Positions 49,396 through 60,534 are shown, numbered from the stretch's first letter. The stretch: 64,000 nt of DNA from Nematopogon swammerdamellus (GCA_946902875.1 OX336336.1:480045-544044), one strand, 5' to 3'. The notes: generated from the sequence alone by a model not told the origin. Numbers and translations are program-made.

Positions 49396-51117
49396 ATGTG
49401 GAGCAGGTGCGGGTGCGCGTCGCGCGCTCTGCTGCGGCGGAGCGTCGGCGGCTCCGGCGCGAGGCGCGTTACCGGGAAGGTCGTGGAGGTGGAGGACCTC
49501 GGGCCGAGTGAGGTGGTCAACGAGCCGGTGCTCGGATACTTGAAGGGGTCGCGCGAGCGACGCGAGTTGGAGGATGCGCTGCGCGCGCTGTCCTCGGTGA
49601 CGGAGGACGTGCCGATCGTGATCGGGATGGAGGAGATCCGCGAGGGCGAGCCGCGTTTACAACCGATGCCGCACGATCACAAGCGCAAGGTGGCGCAGTT
49701 CTATTATGCGGGAGAGAAGACGATCCGACGCGCGATCGACACGGCAACGGAGGCGCAGCGGCGCTGGGACCGCACGCCGCTGCTGGAGCGCGCGCGGATG
49801 TGGGAGCGCGCCGCCGACCTCATGGCGGGCGAGTACCGGCAGCGGCTCAACGCGGCCACCATCCTCGGTCAGTCGAAGACGGCCGTGCAAGCGGAGATCG
49901 ACGCGTCGGCTGAGCTCATCGACTTCTTCCGCTTCAACGTGCACTTCCTGCGCGAGAACTCACGCTACCAGCCCATATCGGAGAACCCGAGCGTGACGCG
50001 CAACAGTATGCGCTTCCGCGGCCTCGACGGCTTCGTCGCCGCCGTGGCGCCGTTCAACTTCACCGCCATCGGCGGCAACCTGGCGTACACGCCCGCGCTC
50101 ATGGGCAACACCGTGCTGTGGAAGCCGTCCGACGCGGCCGTGCTCTCCAACTGGACCATCTTCAACGTGATGCGCGAGGCGGGCTTGCCGCCGGGCGTGG
50201 TCAACTGGGTGCCGGCGGAGGGGCCCGTGTTCGGGCGCACGGTGACCGCCAGCCCGCATCTCGCCGCCGTCAACTTCACCGGCTCCGTGCCGACATTCAA
50301 CTGGATCTGGCAGGCGGTGGGCGCCAACCTTGCCCACTACCGCAACTACCCGCGCCTCATCGGCGAGTGCGGAGGCAAGAACTACCACTTCGTGCACCCC
50401 TCGGCGGACGTGCTCTCCGTAGTCTCTGGCACCATCCGCTCGGCCTTCGAGTACTGCGGGCAGAAGTGCTCCGCGTGCTCGCGCATGTTCGTGCCGGAGT
50501 CGTTGTGGCCGCGTGTTCGTGACGGGCTCAAGGCCGCACGTGACACTCTGGTCGTCGGAGACCCCGCCCGCTTCAGCACGTTCATGGGCGCTGTGATCGA
50601 CGACAAGGCGTTCGCGCGCATCACCCGCTACATCGAGGCAGCCAAGAAGAACCCCAAGAGCGAGATAGTGGGCGGGGGTGACTACGATGACTCCAAAGGC
50701 TGGTTCGTGGAGCCGACCATCATTCAGACAACGGACGCGCTCGACCCGCTCATGACGGAGGAGATCTTTGGGCCGGTGGTGACGGTGTACGTGTATCGCG
50801 ATAAAGATCTGAACGCCGCTCTGCGCCTCGTAGAGGAGAGCACGCGCTTCGCGCTCACGGGCGCCGTGTTCGCGCAGGACGAGACGTTCCTGCGACGCGC
50901 TCTCGACGAGCTCAAGTACACCGCCGGCAACTTCTACATCAACGACAAGTCCACCGGCTCGGTGGTGGGGCAGCAGCCGTTCGGCGGCGGGCGCATGTCA
51001 GGCACCAACGACAAGGCGGGCGGACCCAACTACGTGCTGCGCTGGACCTCACCGCAGAGCATCAAGGAGACATTTGTACCGCTCCGCGACATCACCTACC
51101 CCTACATGTGCGACTAG
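49396..51117 (+). CDS. P5CDh1: delta-1-pyrroline-5-carboxylate dehydrogenase, mitochondrial
   Basis: Oxidises glutamate semialdehyde (from pyrroline-5-carboxylate) to glutamate with NAD, the second step of proline breakdown in the mitochondrial matrix. 573 residues in one exon, close to the family's usual 560. Residues 1-35 are Arg/Ser-rich without acids until KVVEVEDLG, a mitochondrial targeting peptide. Visible motifs: VAAVAPFNFTAIGGNLAYTP (cofactor binding), LWKPSDAA, VNFTGSVPTF, IGECGGKNYHFVH with the general-base Glu, FEYCGQKCSACSRM with the catalytic Cys, EEIFGPVVTVYVY, and FGGGRMSGTNDKAGGP. No frame damage. Strongly GC-rich third positions, like the cdc7 and HIKESHI exons. ATG at 49396 is the first in frame. 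Ends YPYMCD, TAG. Confidence 0.95.
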   Translation: MWSRCGCASRALLRRSVGGSGARRVTGKVVEVEDLGPSEVVNEPVLGYLKGSRERRELEDALRALSSVTEDVPIVIGMEEIREGEPRLQPMPHDHKRKVAQFYYAGEKTIRRAIDTATEAQRRWDRTPLLERARMWERAADLMAGEYRQRLNAATILGQSKTAVQAEIDASAELIDFFRFNVHFLRENSRYQPISENPSVTRNSMRFRGLDGFVAAVAPFNFTAIGGNLAYTPALMGNTVLWKPSDAAVLSNWTIFNVMREAGLPPGVVNWVPAEGPVFGRTVTASPHLAAVNFTGSVPTFNWIWQAVGANLAHYRNYPRLIGECGGKNYHFVHPSADVLSVVSGTIRSAFEYCGQKCSACSRMFVPESLWPRVRDGLKAARDTLVVGDPARFSTFMGAVIDDKAFARITRYIEAAKKNPKSEIVGGGDYDDSKGWFVEPTIIQTTDALDPLMTEEIFGPVVTVYVYRDKDLNAALRLVEESTRFALTGAVFAQDETFLRRALDELKYTAGNFYINDKSTGSVVGQQPFGGGRMSGTNDKAGGPNYVLRWTSPQSIKETFVPLRDITYPYMCD

Positions 51118-52885
51118 CTCAGCCCTCCTTCCATTGTTCTTACTCTATTCTGCGCACTATTTTATTTCAATACATTTATATGTGTGTGAAGTTGGACTCG
51201 ACTCGGCTGTAAATTATTAAAGAAGTCGAAATGTATCCTTCCACTCACTCGGCTTTACTTCCATATTGAGAACAAACGCTAGGGCTAGGTGTCTGCTTCT
51301 GTCTATACAGTTTATGCCTAAATAGGAATGATAAAACAAAATTAATACCCAATATTCCCACCTCGAAAATGGGCAATAATTTCCATATAGACTCATAGGC
51401 ACTTTCGTATCTTATGTATGACCTTGCGAGACGTAGCAACATCCTAGTTTTGTAATATTGTTCCTTTTTCAGGTAATTACTCTGTATAGAATAGTTAATA
51501 GCCGAATGGATAGTATATTATAATACTTACTAAAGGAATGTGAACAATAATTAGTGTAATGTTAAATTTACTATTAGGAGGGGTGTTTAGGTAACATGTT
51601 GAATTTTCTATGAGAGCTGTCATCTCATTTAAAGTTATAATATATATATATAGATAATACTATGTAGGTCTATGACTGTGATCAGGTTATTCAATTAGAG
51701 AGTGGCCAGCGAGCGAGGGACACGCTGAGGACACACAAACACACAATATATTATGTGTATTGTACAAGTATTTTGTTTGTGTGGAGCTCAGCACAATGTA
51801 ATTAGATGACACATTTCAAGGTTAAGTTGTGTGCTAGTCCTATGGTGAGTGATGGATGAATATCGAGTACCTGCTTGCATCATATTATTTTTAAAATATT
51901 TGTTGGTATTTTCTTAAAGTATTACAATGGGTAGCTCATTGCACTGGATGAATCTTTATTTTATTCCTAGTGAAGAACATAAAATGTTGTTAAGGCACGT
52001 CCCAAGTATTGTGTATTGGATCTGATCTGTGGCGCAATGTCTGCAGGATGGCTGACATTACATCCGCACCGAGTAGCTATTTACATGTATTTAAAGATTT
52101 GTGGTATGTTAAATTGTATTCTGTGATAAGTACCTAATTGTTTGTCTTGCCTGGCTGTTAGCACACTCTCATACATTACATCTGTCCAGTACACCACCTA
52201 CCTCTAGCTAGCAGTGTGCGCACTGTAGTCTGAACAAGTTATTATTTCTTTCTTCCACGACTATTCCCCTCTCTCTACTCAGTCGTGTGGCTAAGACATC
52301 TTTGTGCAGCATTGTATTATGTAACATTTTGTAAATATTATGTCTTTGTAAAAATTATATGCATTAATTTGTTATTTGTATATTATTTTATTTATTAAAT
52401 TCTTTATATACAATTTTAGCGTTTCATGTTTACGAGCTTAAATATTTGGACGAATCAGCAAAATAAATCAAAACAATGTTACCACAGTAAATTAATTGCT
52501 AACCCAATTAATGTACTTATATTTTAATGGAATCACTCACATAATTTCAATAATGCTAAACTTGTAAATTTGCATACATACATGCATGTATGCATGTATG
52601 CATGTATGCATGTATGCACCTACATAAAGACAGGCCTGTTTGTTTATTTTAAATTGAATAACAATAAATTATTATATTGAGGATGTCAATACTTGCCATG
52701 TATTCATTAATTATTAAACATATCAAGCTTGCTCAAGTTTAATTCCTATCATCCTTTCGTCCTATGCAGAGATTATAGGGCGAACTGACTTCCAGAACCG
52801 AAACGGACCCATTCGGAGAACATGCAGGGAAAATCTTGATAATCTGCAAAGAACGATGGCGGCATCCTGTGTACATTCATGTTTA
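51118..52885. other. 3' flank of P5CDH, intergenic
   Basis: AT-rich with no gene. ATTAAA near 51216 could serve polyadenylation. 52576-52620 is a (GCATGTAT)n microsatellite. No recognised repeat otherwise. Confidence 0.5.
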
Positions 52886-53218
52886 AGCGGCGAGTGGCCG
52901 AGTGGTTTGGGCACCGGGTTCTCATGCGAGAGATCCGAGGTTCGAATCCGGTCGGCGTGCACCAATGAGCTTTTTCTGACGAAAAAAATTAAGTGCATAC
53001 CTACACCTGCTGCTTCACCGTTCGGAACCGGTGTAAAACTGTAGGTCCCTTCCCTTGCTCCTTACTAGGTGGTAGGCTCAAATTGTAGCCGACTGGGTTG
53101 ATACCACCGTAGTGGATGTAAGATGGCCGCATAGCAGCCTCGGTTGTGTTCTCTAGTCCAGTATAGCCAGCGATCAGGGAAGTCTCCGCAACCTATATCG
53201 AATTACATAAAAAAAAAT
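52886..53218 (+). mobile_element. tRNA-headed SINE
   Basis: GCGGCGAGTGGCCGAGTGGT head with B box GAGGTTCGAATCC, body TTACTAGGTGGTAGGCTCAA, A-rich end. Closest to the copy at 3266. Confidence 0.8.
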
Positions 53219-53448
53219 GTGCAAATGGAGTTCATGCTACGGGCAGTTATAAATGGCACTCTAAAATAACGAGTGACCTTTATAAGAATCTCTTAGAAAC
53301 CTCTATATTGTGAGCATGCCTTCAGATGCCATGATGAGGGAGTATAATTTCAAAAGATTCTATAAAATAGAAATACCTGAAAGGGACGAATTGTAAACGC
53401 AAGGGTCATTCAGGAACGGAGACATCGTGTGGTATACCTCCTGATGGA

Positions 53449-53777
53449 TAAAAAAAAGGGCCAAGTGCGAGTCGAACTCGGGCACTGAGGGTTCCGTATC
53501 GCTGTCATGGTCAGCGGCGCCACTCACGCCATCTATGGCGTGTTTTATGAAATGCTTCATTCTGTTTTCGGTAAATGGCGCGCATACACTTTTTAGTTTC
53601 TTGTATGGGGACCGCGTAAATTTTTTTATTTGTTGTTATATCGGCAATAATAACACATTCTGTGAAAATTTCAACGGGCTACCTATTGCGGTTGAAGAGA
53701 TACAGCCCTCGGACAGACGGAGGCGTAGGCTTAGTACCTAATAGGGTCTCGTACGACGGATACGGAACCCTAAAAAA
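53449..53777 (-). mobile_element. GGGTTCCGTA element, reverse copy
   Basis: Reads in reverse from GGGCCAAGTGCGAGTCGAAC to ACGGATACGGAACCCTAAAA, with a much shortened microsatellite (ACAGACGGAG). It ends 30 bp before the hAT-type element. Confidence 0.75.
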
Positions 53778-53808
53778 GATGGTCGCGCAGAATCGAGGGT
53801 ATATCTAT

Positions 53809-54464
53809 CAGTGGCGGTTCCCCAGGTGAAGCAAGTGAAGCACCGCCTCACTTAATTATCTTGAAAGTAAAGAAAAAAAAAACATTTCAAAATATTAAGA
53901 AAGAAAACTTAAAAAAGTCAAGTAGGTATATCCGATCCGAACTGATCACAATATTAGCGCGGCGGCGCGGAGGCGGCGTTAAAGATGTGTTAGTGCATCA
54001 ACACCACCAACACAGCACGCACACACACACAGACGTGACGTGTGACGTGTCACGTACGGCATGGCATATGGTGACTCACCCCGGTCCGGTGCGGCGACGA
54101 ATCGCTTATTTTGATATCGCTCCACCAAGCGTAAAGCAGTGGCGGTTCCCCAGGTGAAGCAAGTGAAGCACCGCCTCACTTAATTATCTTGAAAGTAAAG
54201 AAAAAAAAAACATTTCAAAATATTAAGAAAGAAAACTTAAAAAAGTCAAGTAGGTATATCCGATCCGAACTGATCACAATATTAGCGCGGCGGCGCGGAG
54301 GCGGCGTTAAAGATGTGTTAGTGCATCAACACCACCAACACAGCACGCACACACACACAGACGTGACGTGTGACGTGTCACGTACGGCATGGCATATGGT
54401 GACTCACCCCGGTCCGGTGCGGCGACGAATCGCTTATTTTGATATCGCTCCACCAAGCGTAAAG
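53809..54464. repeat. 328-bp direct tandem duplication
   Basis: 53809-54136 and 54137-54464 appear identical, including a (CA)n run and an A-run. Both begin CAGTGGCGGTTCCCCAGGTG, the hAT terminus, so the terminus itself is doubled. Confidence 0.9.
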
Positions 54465-54645
54465 ACAACAGGTTGACCTTGGAGGCTTTGGATGTAGGGA
54501 GAAGCTGAGGCTCTGATAAATGGCGCCGGACGAGACATCTATATCCAATTAAAATAATGCAGAGCGAGATGGGGCGATTCACGTTTTCTATAAGTCGGTT
54601 TGTCTTACCTCCGTGATTAAGATGGCGAAATTCGCACTAGTTACG

Positions 54646-54720
54646 GTAAGTTTCATAGCTCAGTGGTATATGCTTCGCTTTTCAATCTAGTGACGTTGGT
54701 TCGAATCTCACTTTCGCGAA
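54646..54720 (+). mobile_element. tRNA-like SINE relic
   Basis: Contains TAGCTCAGTGGTATATG and GGTTCGAATCTCA, good matches to pol III A and B boxes. The acceptor halves do not pair well, so this is a tRNA-derived relic. Confidence 0.45.
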
Positions 54721-54738
54721 TTCTTTTTTTTTTGTTTT

Positions 54739-55490
54739 TAGGGTTCCGTATCCGGTACGGGACCCTATTACTAAGCCTACGCCGTCTGTCTGTCTGTCTG
54801 TCTGTCCGTCCGTCCGTCCGTCTGTCTTTTTTTTTATGTAATCCGGTATGGGTGGCTGAGCCGGAGGGGCCAAAGCGCATGCTCCGACCAGCCAATATCA
54901 CCTCCGAGAAGGTAGGTGCCATACCGGAGACTTCCCTGGATTGCTGGCTATACTAGACTAGAGGAGAACACAGCCGAGGCTGCTATGCGGCAGCAGCAGG
55001 TGTAGGTATGCATACACGTAAATTTTTTCGTCAGAAAAAAACTCATTGTTACACGACGACCGGATTCGAACCTCGCACCTCTCGCATTTGAAGCCAATGC
55101 CCAAACCACTCGGCCACCCGCCGCTTGTCTGTCCGTCCGTCTGTCCGAGGCCTGTATCTCTTGAACCGTAATTTGGTAGCCCGTTGAAATGTTCACAGAA
55201 AATGTGTTAATAAGGCCGATATAACAAAAAATAATGAAAATAAGAAAAAGTAAAAAACTCACGGGGGTTCCCATAGATGGCGCGCGCGCATACACTTTTT
55301 GGTTTCAAAAAGTGTATGCGCGCGCGCCATCTACCAAATAGATGATGAATCATTCTCTAATCGTGACTAACTAATATGAAGTATTTCATAACACGCCATC
55401 TAGATGGCGTGGCGTGTTATGAAATTCATCTAGTGGCGCTAGCAATGGGCGCTAGCCGTGACATGGCGATACGGTACCCTCGGTGCGCGA
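54739..55490 (+). mobile_element. GGGTTCCGTA element interrupted by a SINE
   Basis: Starts TTTAGGGTTCCGTATCCGG. The CTGTCCGTC microsatellite is cut at 54827 and resumes at 55123. It continues with CCGAGGCCTGTATCTCTTGA and the ATGGCGCGCGCGCATACACT palindrome. Confidence 0.75.
54828..55122 (-). mobile_element. SINE inserted in the microsatellite of another element
   Basis: Minus-strand copy: T-run start, then TCCGGTATGGGTGGCTGAGC, ending with the tRNA-like head (GAGTGGTTTGGGCATTGGC on the minus strand). Same family as 3266 and 52886. Confidence 0.8.
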
Positions 55491-55651
55491 TTCGATAGTA
55501 GTTTTTGGTTAAGTATTGTTAGGGCCAAAAAAAATAAGGTTTAGGTTTTTCAATTTATCATAAAGTAATAGCAATGTAGGTGGATTTTTTAGTCGCCTCA
55601 CTAAGATTTATAGGTCAAAGCCGCCACTGATATCTATGGAAAGCGTCGAAA

Positions 55652-56509
55652 GCAGGATTTCCACTCCGACCAACTAAACGGACCAACTGAAACGGATCAA
55701 CTATTTTTCTTTCCCAACGAATCAACTTTTTGGTTGGTCCGATAGGAATATTTTATTAATTTAAATTTGTTCCCATCTGACCAATTGAAACGGATCAACT
55801 ATTTTTCTTTCCCAACGATACAACTTTTTGGTTGGTCCGATAGGAATATTTTAATAATTTAAAGTTTGTAAATTTTTATAAATAGACAAAAAATATAAAA
55901 AATATATTATATTATATACAACAGGATTAAGAAACATTAACAAACATAAAGTCACCAAAGTACCAGGGCAGCAGAAATTGACAGAAGGTTTCCATAATTT
56001 TATATAAGTTAATCGCTATTATAATAAGGGAGAGAATCCGGGCCTCTCCCTGGCCTTCGATGAATGAATAAATCCTGGCACCTATTATTTAATACCATGA
56101 ATACGCGTTTTCGAATAGGTTTCTGTATAAGTTAATCGCTATTATTACTATAATAGCGATTAACTTTTATAAAATTATGGAAACCTTTCAATTTCTGCTG
56201 CCCTGGTACTTTAGAACCGTTCCCAGTAGTCTTAACAAGAGTAATCTTTCGGGTTTCCACTTTAATTACGGTGACTGTATTCTGACCAAGGTTTCGACCA
56301 GCGGTATAATTTAAAAGATTTTGTAAAATATTAATTTCAGATTATGTGTTTATTCGTACCAAATCTGACGAATTGTAAATCTGATCATTTGAAAATCTGA
56401 CCAAATGAAAACAAATGATTTGTTCCAACCAAAAAGTTGATTCGTTGGGAAAGAAAAATAGTTGATCCGTTTCAGTTGGTCCGTTAAGTGGTCGGAGGGG
56501 AAATCCTGC
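55652..56509. mobile_element. TIR element with about 85-bp ends and inner palindrome
   Basis: Ends GCAGGATTTCCACTCCGACC and GCAGGATTTCCCCTCCGACC on opposite strands, continuing through GGATCAACTATTTTTCTTTC. A part of the left arm is doubled. Inside, 55957-56025 and 56148-56213 form a second inverted repeat (GCAGCAGAAATTGACAG side). No clear target duplication. Confidence 0.7.
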
Positions 56510-57440
56510 ATTTATTGTTTATGATTGTATCAGCACGAAATCAAATTTATTGAATTTTACGATGTATCCTTGTTACACTTTAGGTTAGGAGGAGCAAAAG
56601 AAAACAAAAGCATTGTTGGTAGAAAATGTATTTTATTGCAATTTCAGCACAGTATAATGTATAATAATAATAATAAAGCTAGTGAGCGCATGTGGCGCCC
56701 ACACCGCTCACCACTCAGCCCCACACGCGTTCTCACTCGTCGTGGAGCAGTTGAGCAAATTGGATATAATGTTAAACCTACCAAGAATATTGTACACACA
56801 TTTAACTTAACAGTTGTGGCAAAGGACATTAAATGGCCGAGGCGCATCGCACGCTACAATAAATTTTATTGTAGCTTGCGATGCGCCTCGGCAGAGCGCC
56901 GGCCTCGGAATGGAAGGCGTCGAGCGACGTCACACTTGGGTTAGGGCGCACGGAGAAGTACCGGACAAATATTGAGTACACACAGTAGCACAAGCTTCCA
57001 ACATATCATTTTCACTTTTACTATCTACACGCTGCATGGAGAACACAGGTAAAGGAGTTAATTGAAGCAAGACAAGCAAATTGGTTACGTTGTGTATGTC
57101 GTGGCATCGCATCAGTCAAATCCAGTGCTGTCGCAATCCAGCGCACATGGAGTTAAATGGTGCATAACTGGCAACTATGCAGCCGTAGCTTGCAAATAAA
57201 TGTTTTACTAGAAATTAGAGCTAACAACAATAAACCCTCTACTTATCTTCTCTGTATTATCGGGGTTGTCTAGAAATCTACAGGATTTAGATTTTTGTTA
57301 TTTCGAAATACAGATATTTGAATGAAAACATACCTAAACTACACACTGTGGCGATTAAGTATGCACACATGTAACACAATATCAGACAAGTGCCCCGCTC
57401 GGCTCTCTGGCATGACAGGATAGTTTTGTTAAAATTTTGC
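56510..57440. other. unassigned interval with one strong hairpin
   Basis: No gene recognised, although a 139-codon frame is open at 56525-56944. An inverted repeat at 56834-56892 (GCCGAGGCGCATCGCACGCT side) lies inside it, which argues against a protein. Confidence 0.45.
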
Positions 57441-57620
57441 ATAACATTTTAGCATTATTCGGGTCCCATCACGTAAACTACACGGATTATTTCGGCTTTT
57501 AAATCTAAAATTCTCTTAGTTTTAGGCATAGACCTTAATTTTCACGTAACTCCAGAAAAAGAAGTCCAACTGTGTCAAATCACACGACCTCAACATCGCT
57601 CCTTCCAGAGATACTCTGAC
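57440..57620 (-). pseudogene. mariner/Tc1-like transposase remnant
   Basis: Minus strand reads RSCDLTQLDFFFWSYVKIKV, matching the SPDLTPLDFFLWGYLK block that holds the last catalytic Asp in insect mariner-type transposases. A stop follows and no N-terminal part is seen. Confidence 0.55.
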
Positions 57621-57803
57621 CTTCGAAGTTCTGTCGCAGTAGAGTTAATGTGTGGCATGTTGGGTCAACCTGTTGAAGCGACATGAGTCTCTCAGAACTC
57701 TCTCTGCCAATTCGAGCCATAAAAACCCCTCGCATAATGCTTCGTTACTGATCTCCGTTGACTGTAACAGCATTACTGTCCTCACCTTCGATGTATCACC
57801 TTC

Positions 57804-58160
57804 GGTATAGGGGCGAAAGACTAATCGAACCATCTAGTAGCTGGTTCCGTCCGAAGTTTCCCTCAGGATAGCTGGCGTTAATTCGAAACAGTCTCATCCG
57901 GTAAAGCGAATGATTAGAGGCATTGGGGCCGAAACGACCTCAACCTATTCTCAAACTTTAAATGGGTGAGAACTCCGGCTTACTCGAACGATGAAGCCGG
58001 AGATCTGATGATAGTGCCAAGTGGGCCAATTTTGGTAAGCAGAACTGGCGCTGTGGGATGAACCAAACGTAGTGTTAAGGCGCCTAAAAAACGCTCATGG
58101 GACACCATGAAAGGCGTTGGTCGCTCAAGACAGCAGGACGGTGGCCATGGAAGTCGGAAT

Positions 58161-58198
<38 letters not shown>

Positions 58199-59026
58199 CC
58201 AGCCCTGAAAATGGATGGCGCTGAAGCGTTTTGCCTATACTCTACCGTTACGGGCACGTGAGCGGTTCGCTTCGGCGAGCCGCATTATGCCGTAACGAGT
58301 AGGACGAGCGCGGCGGAGAGCGCAGAAGGGTCTGGGCGCGAGCCCGCCTGGAGCCTCCGTCGGTGCAGATCTTGGTGGTAGTAGCAAATACTCCAGCGAG
58401 GTCCTGGAGGACTGACGTGGAGAAGGGTTTCGCGTGAACAGTAGTTGCTCGCGAGTCAGTCGATCCTAAGCTCAAGGAGAGATCTTATGTCGATGTGGCG
58501 TGTTTTTTTCGATAAAAAGAGATAAACAACACCCGTTGAGCGAAAGGGAATCCGGTTCCTATTCCGGAACCCGGCAGCGGAACCGTTTAATAATTCGTTC
58601 CCTCGTTTCAAAGCGAGCGTTCGACGGGGCAACCCAAAGTGGCCTGAAGACGCCGCCGAGAGGTCCGGGAAGAGTTTTCTTTTCTGCCTGAGCGTTCGAG
58701 TTCCATGGAATCCTATAGAAGGGAGATATGGTTCGGAACGCGAAGAGCACCGCATTTGCGGCGGTGTCCGGATTCTCTCTGCGGACCTTGAAAATGCAGG
58801 TGAGGGATGTACGCGGAGATGTCGCGCCGGTTCGTACCCATATCCGCAGCAGGTCTCCAAGGTGAAGAGCCTCTAGTCGATAGAATAATGTAGGTAAGGG
58901 AAGTCGGCAAATTGGATCCGTAACTTCGGAATAAGGATTGGCTCTGAGGACCGGGGCGCGTCGGGTTTGGTCGGGAAGCGGTTGTGGCCGGTGCCGGGCC
59001 TGGTCGATGCTCGTGCGCGGCTCATA
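57804..59026 (+). rRNA. 28S rRNA internal fragment
   Basis: Starts GGTATAGGGGCGAAAGACTA and contains many conserved 28S blocks: TAGTAGCTGGTTCC, CCTCAGGATAGCTGG, AAACTTTAAATGGGTGAGAA, GGCGTTGGTCGCTCAAGACA, GTGTGTAACAACTCACCTGC, CTTCGGAATAAGGATTGGCT. The 5' part of 28S is missing and the right end stops at GTGCGCGGCTC. Small changes from consensus (GGTTCCGTCCG, TTCGGAATAAGG) suggest a pseudogene or degenerate unit. Confidence 0.85.
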
Positions 59027-59080
59027 AATCACTTTAGTCGCTGCCCCCTGCGGGGGCAGCGACTAAAGTGTTTTATGAGC
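59021..59080. repeat. long hairpin at the 28S breakpoint
   Basis: CACTTTAGTCGCTGCCCCC and its exact reverse complement flank TGC at 59049-59051. Arms extend to CTCATAAA on both sides with one mismatch. It lies exactly where 28S similarity ends. Confidence 0.9.
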
Positions 59081-59544
59081 TGTGCACATGCGATTTATGC
59101 GATCTATGCGGTACTAATGTGATTCTGGAGTTTTTCAGATAGCGTTTGATGCGTATGGATTGGCGTATTTTGGTGTGTCCTCGGTGCTAACGCGCCTTGA
59201 GGGAGTGATTATTTCACACCTTGCGATTTGCGAATCTTCGATAGTGACTCTTTAATGAGATAGAGACTCTAAGGGATATGTTGTTTCTGTAGCGCACTCT
59301 CTGTACATTAATCGAGGTGTGTAAGTGAGAAAGAGACTCAAAGAGACATCATATCTCTGCCAGTGCCCAAGGATAGAGACCTTTTAGTGGCAGCAAAAAA
59401 GCGTTGGAGGATTCTGTGGAGAGCAGGGAGTTGCTGCCTGTGTCGACCTCAGCGTGGTCGCAGGGTGGCAACGGTTTGTGTCTAACGACACTACCGGCTA
59501 ACGACACTTAAACTTTTTTACGTAGTACAGGGACAGGAGGGACG

Positions 59545-60381
59545 ATGGATACGAGCGGGAGAGCGAGCACGAGCGGGAGCGGAAGCAACCGAGCGAGTGT
59601 GAGTTCTCCGAATCTGGTCGCGGGAGTTCGCGAAGCAGTCGCGGACCTGCGCGATCAGGTTTTAACTTTAGGTTCAACTTCAACGAAGTTGAACAAAAAG
59701 GACGTAAAGGCGTTGATGGACGGAATTGCCGTCCTGACGGCCAAATTAGAGGAGGTCACGGATGAGAACGTGGCCTTAAGGGCAAGGCTAGAGGAGAGAG
59801 GCGCAATGGCGAGAGAGGCCGTAGTTCGGGAGGCGAGAGAAGCCGTGGACCGACGCGGCGCTGTTGTTGTTGTTAATAGCCCTGTAGCGACAACTTTTGC
59901 CGAGAGCGAAAGGTCGCAGAAGGCGCAGAACCCGGAGGAGAGTGCGGAGAGTGGCGGAACATGGGCACAGGTCACTAAAAAAGTGAAACCTGCCAAAATG
60001 CCGGCAATGTCATGGCGATCCCAAAGGGTCGTAATGATAAAGCCGGCGGCGAGTACAGGTGCCTCTAGTCAGGCAACCAGAGAGGCCATAAAAAAGGCAA
60101 TTGATCCCGTAAAAGACGGGATCCGTGTTCGTAATATTACGAACACGAAATCGGGGGCCGTAGTGGTGGAGGCGCAAGCCGAAACCGATGTAGCGAAGCT
60201 CTTGGCGAGCGAAGGACTGGCGAGAGCCGGTCTGGTAGCGGAAAAGCCAAGGCTAAAAAGGCCAAAAATGATCATATATAACGTCTCGAGCGATATGGAA
60301 GCCGAGGCGTTCCGTAAAGCGATTTTTAGGCAGAATATGGAGGGGGAGGTCCAAGGGTTAACCGAGAATATAGCCTCATAG
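59545..60381 (+). CDS. LINE ORF1 (gag-like), truncated
   Basis: 278 residues. Ser-rich start, a predicted coiled coil around LNKKDVKALMDGIAVLTAKL, EEVTDENVALRARLEE, then a gag-like domain with GIRVRNITNTKSGAVVVEAQ and KRPKMIIYNVSSDMEAEAF. This matches ORF1 of R1/jockey-type LINEs, an RNA-binding protein of the retrotransposition particle. The zinc knuckles that normally follow are missing: the frame stops at IAS. The element is therefore decayed. Confidence 0.7.
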   Translation: MDTSGRASTSGSGSNRASVSSPNLVAGVREAVADLRDQVLTLGSTSTKLNKKDVKALMDGIAVLTAKLEEVTDENVALRARLEERGAMAREAVVREAREAVDRRGAVVVVNSPVATTFAESERSQKAQNPEESAESGGTWAQVTKKVKPAKMPAMSWRSQRVVMIKPAASTGASSQATREAIKKAIDPVKDGIRVRNITNTKSGAVVVEAQAETDVAKLLASEGLARAGLVAEKPRLKRPKMIIYNVSSDMEAEAFRKAIFRQNMEGEVQGLTENIAS

Positions 60382-60534
60382 CATAGAAGCGGAAGGAAAT
60401 ATCAGGGGAGTGCAAAAACATAACCTAACTCTAACCTAAACTTGAAGTTGGTCGTAGAGCATCGTGCGACCCCTCATTCGAACCGCCAGGAGGCGGCGAA
60501 TCGAGGGGGGACACTGCCATAGCCACCCAACGAG

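Larger units (their letters stand above)
53809..55629. mobile_element. hAT-type non-autonomous element with nested insertions
   Basis: Ends CAGTGGCGG and CCGCCACTG, flanked by the 8-bp direct repeat ATATCTAT (53801-53808 and 55630-55637), the target size of hAT elements. Contents in order: a 328-bp tandem duplication (53809-54464), a tRNA-like piece (54646-54720), and a GGGTTCCGTA element (54739-55490) that itself holds a minus-strand SINE (54828-55122). No transposase. Confidence 0.8.

Noticed and set aside
49517..50522. Several 70-145 residue frames overlapping P5CDH
   Set aside because: Antisense or shifted shadows of a GC-rich exon; no motifs.
53861..54476. Twin 95-98 residue proteins starting MKVKKKKTF
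   Set aside because: They are the same non-coding transposon terminus read twice through the 328-bp duplication.
56525..56944. 139-residue protein gene
   Set aside because: It contains a 59-bp palindrome and an (AAT)n run, and no recognisable motif.
57804..59026. Working 28S rRNA gene
   Set aside because: The 5' portion is absent, a transposase relic lies directly upstream and the 3' part is broken by LINE sequence.
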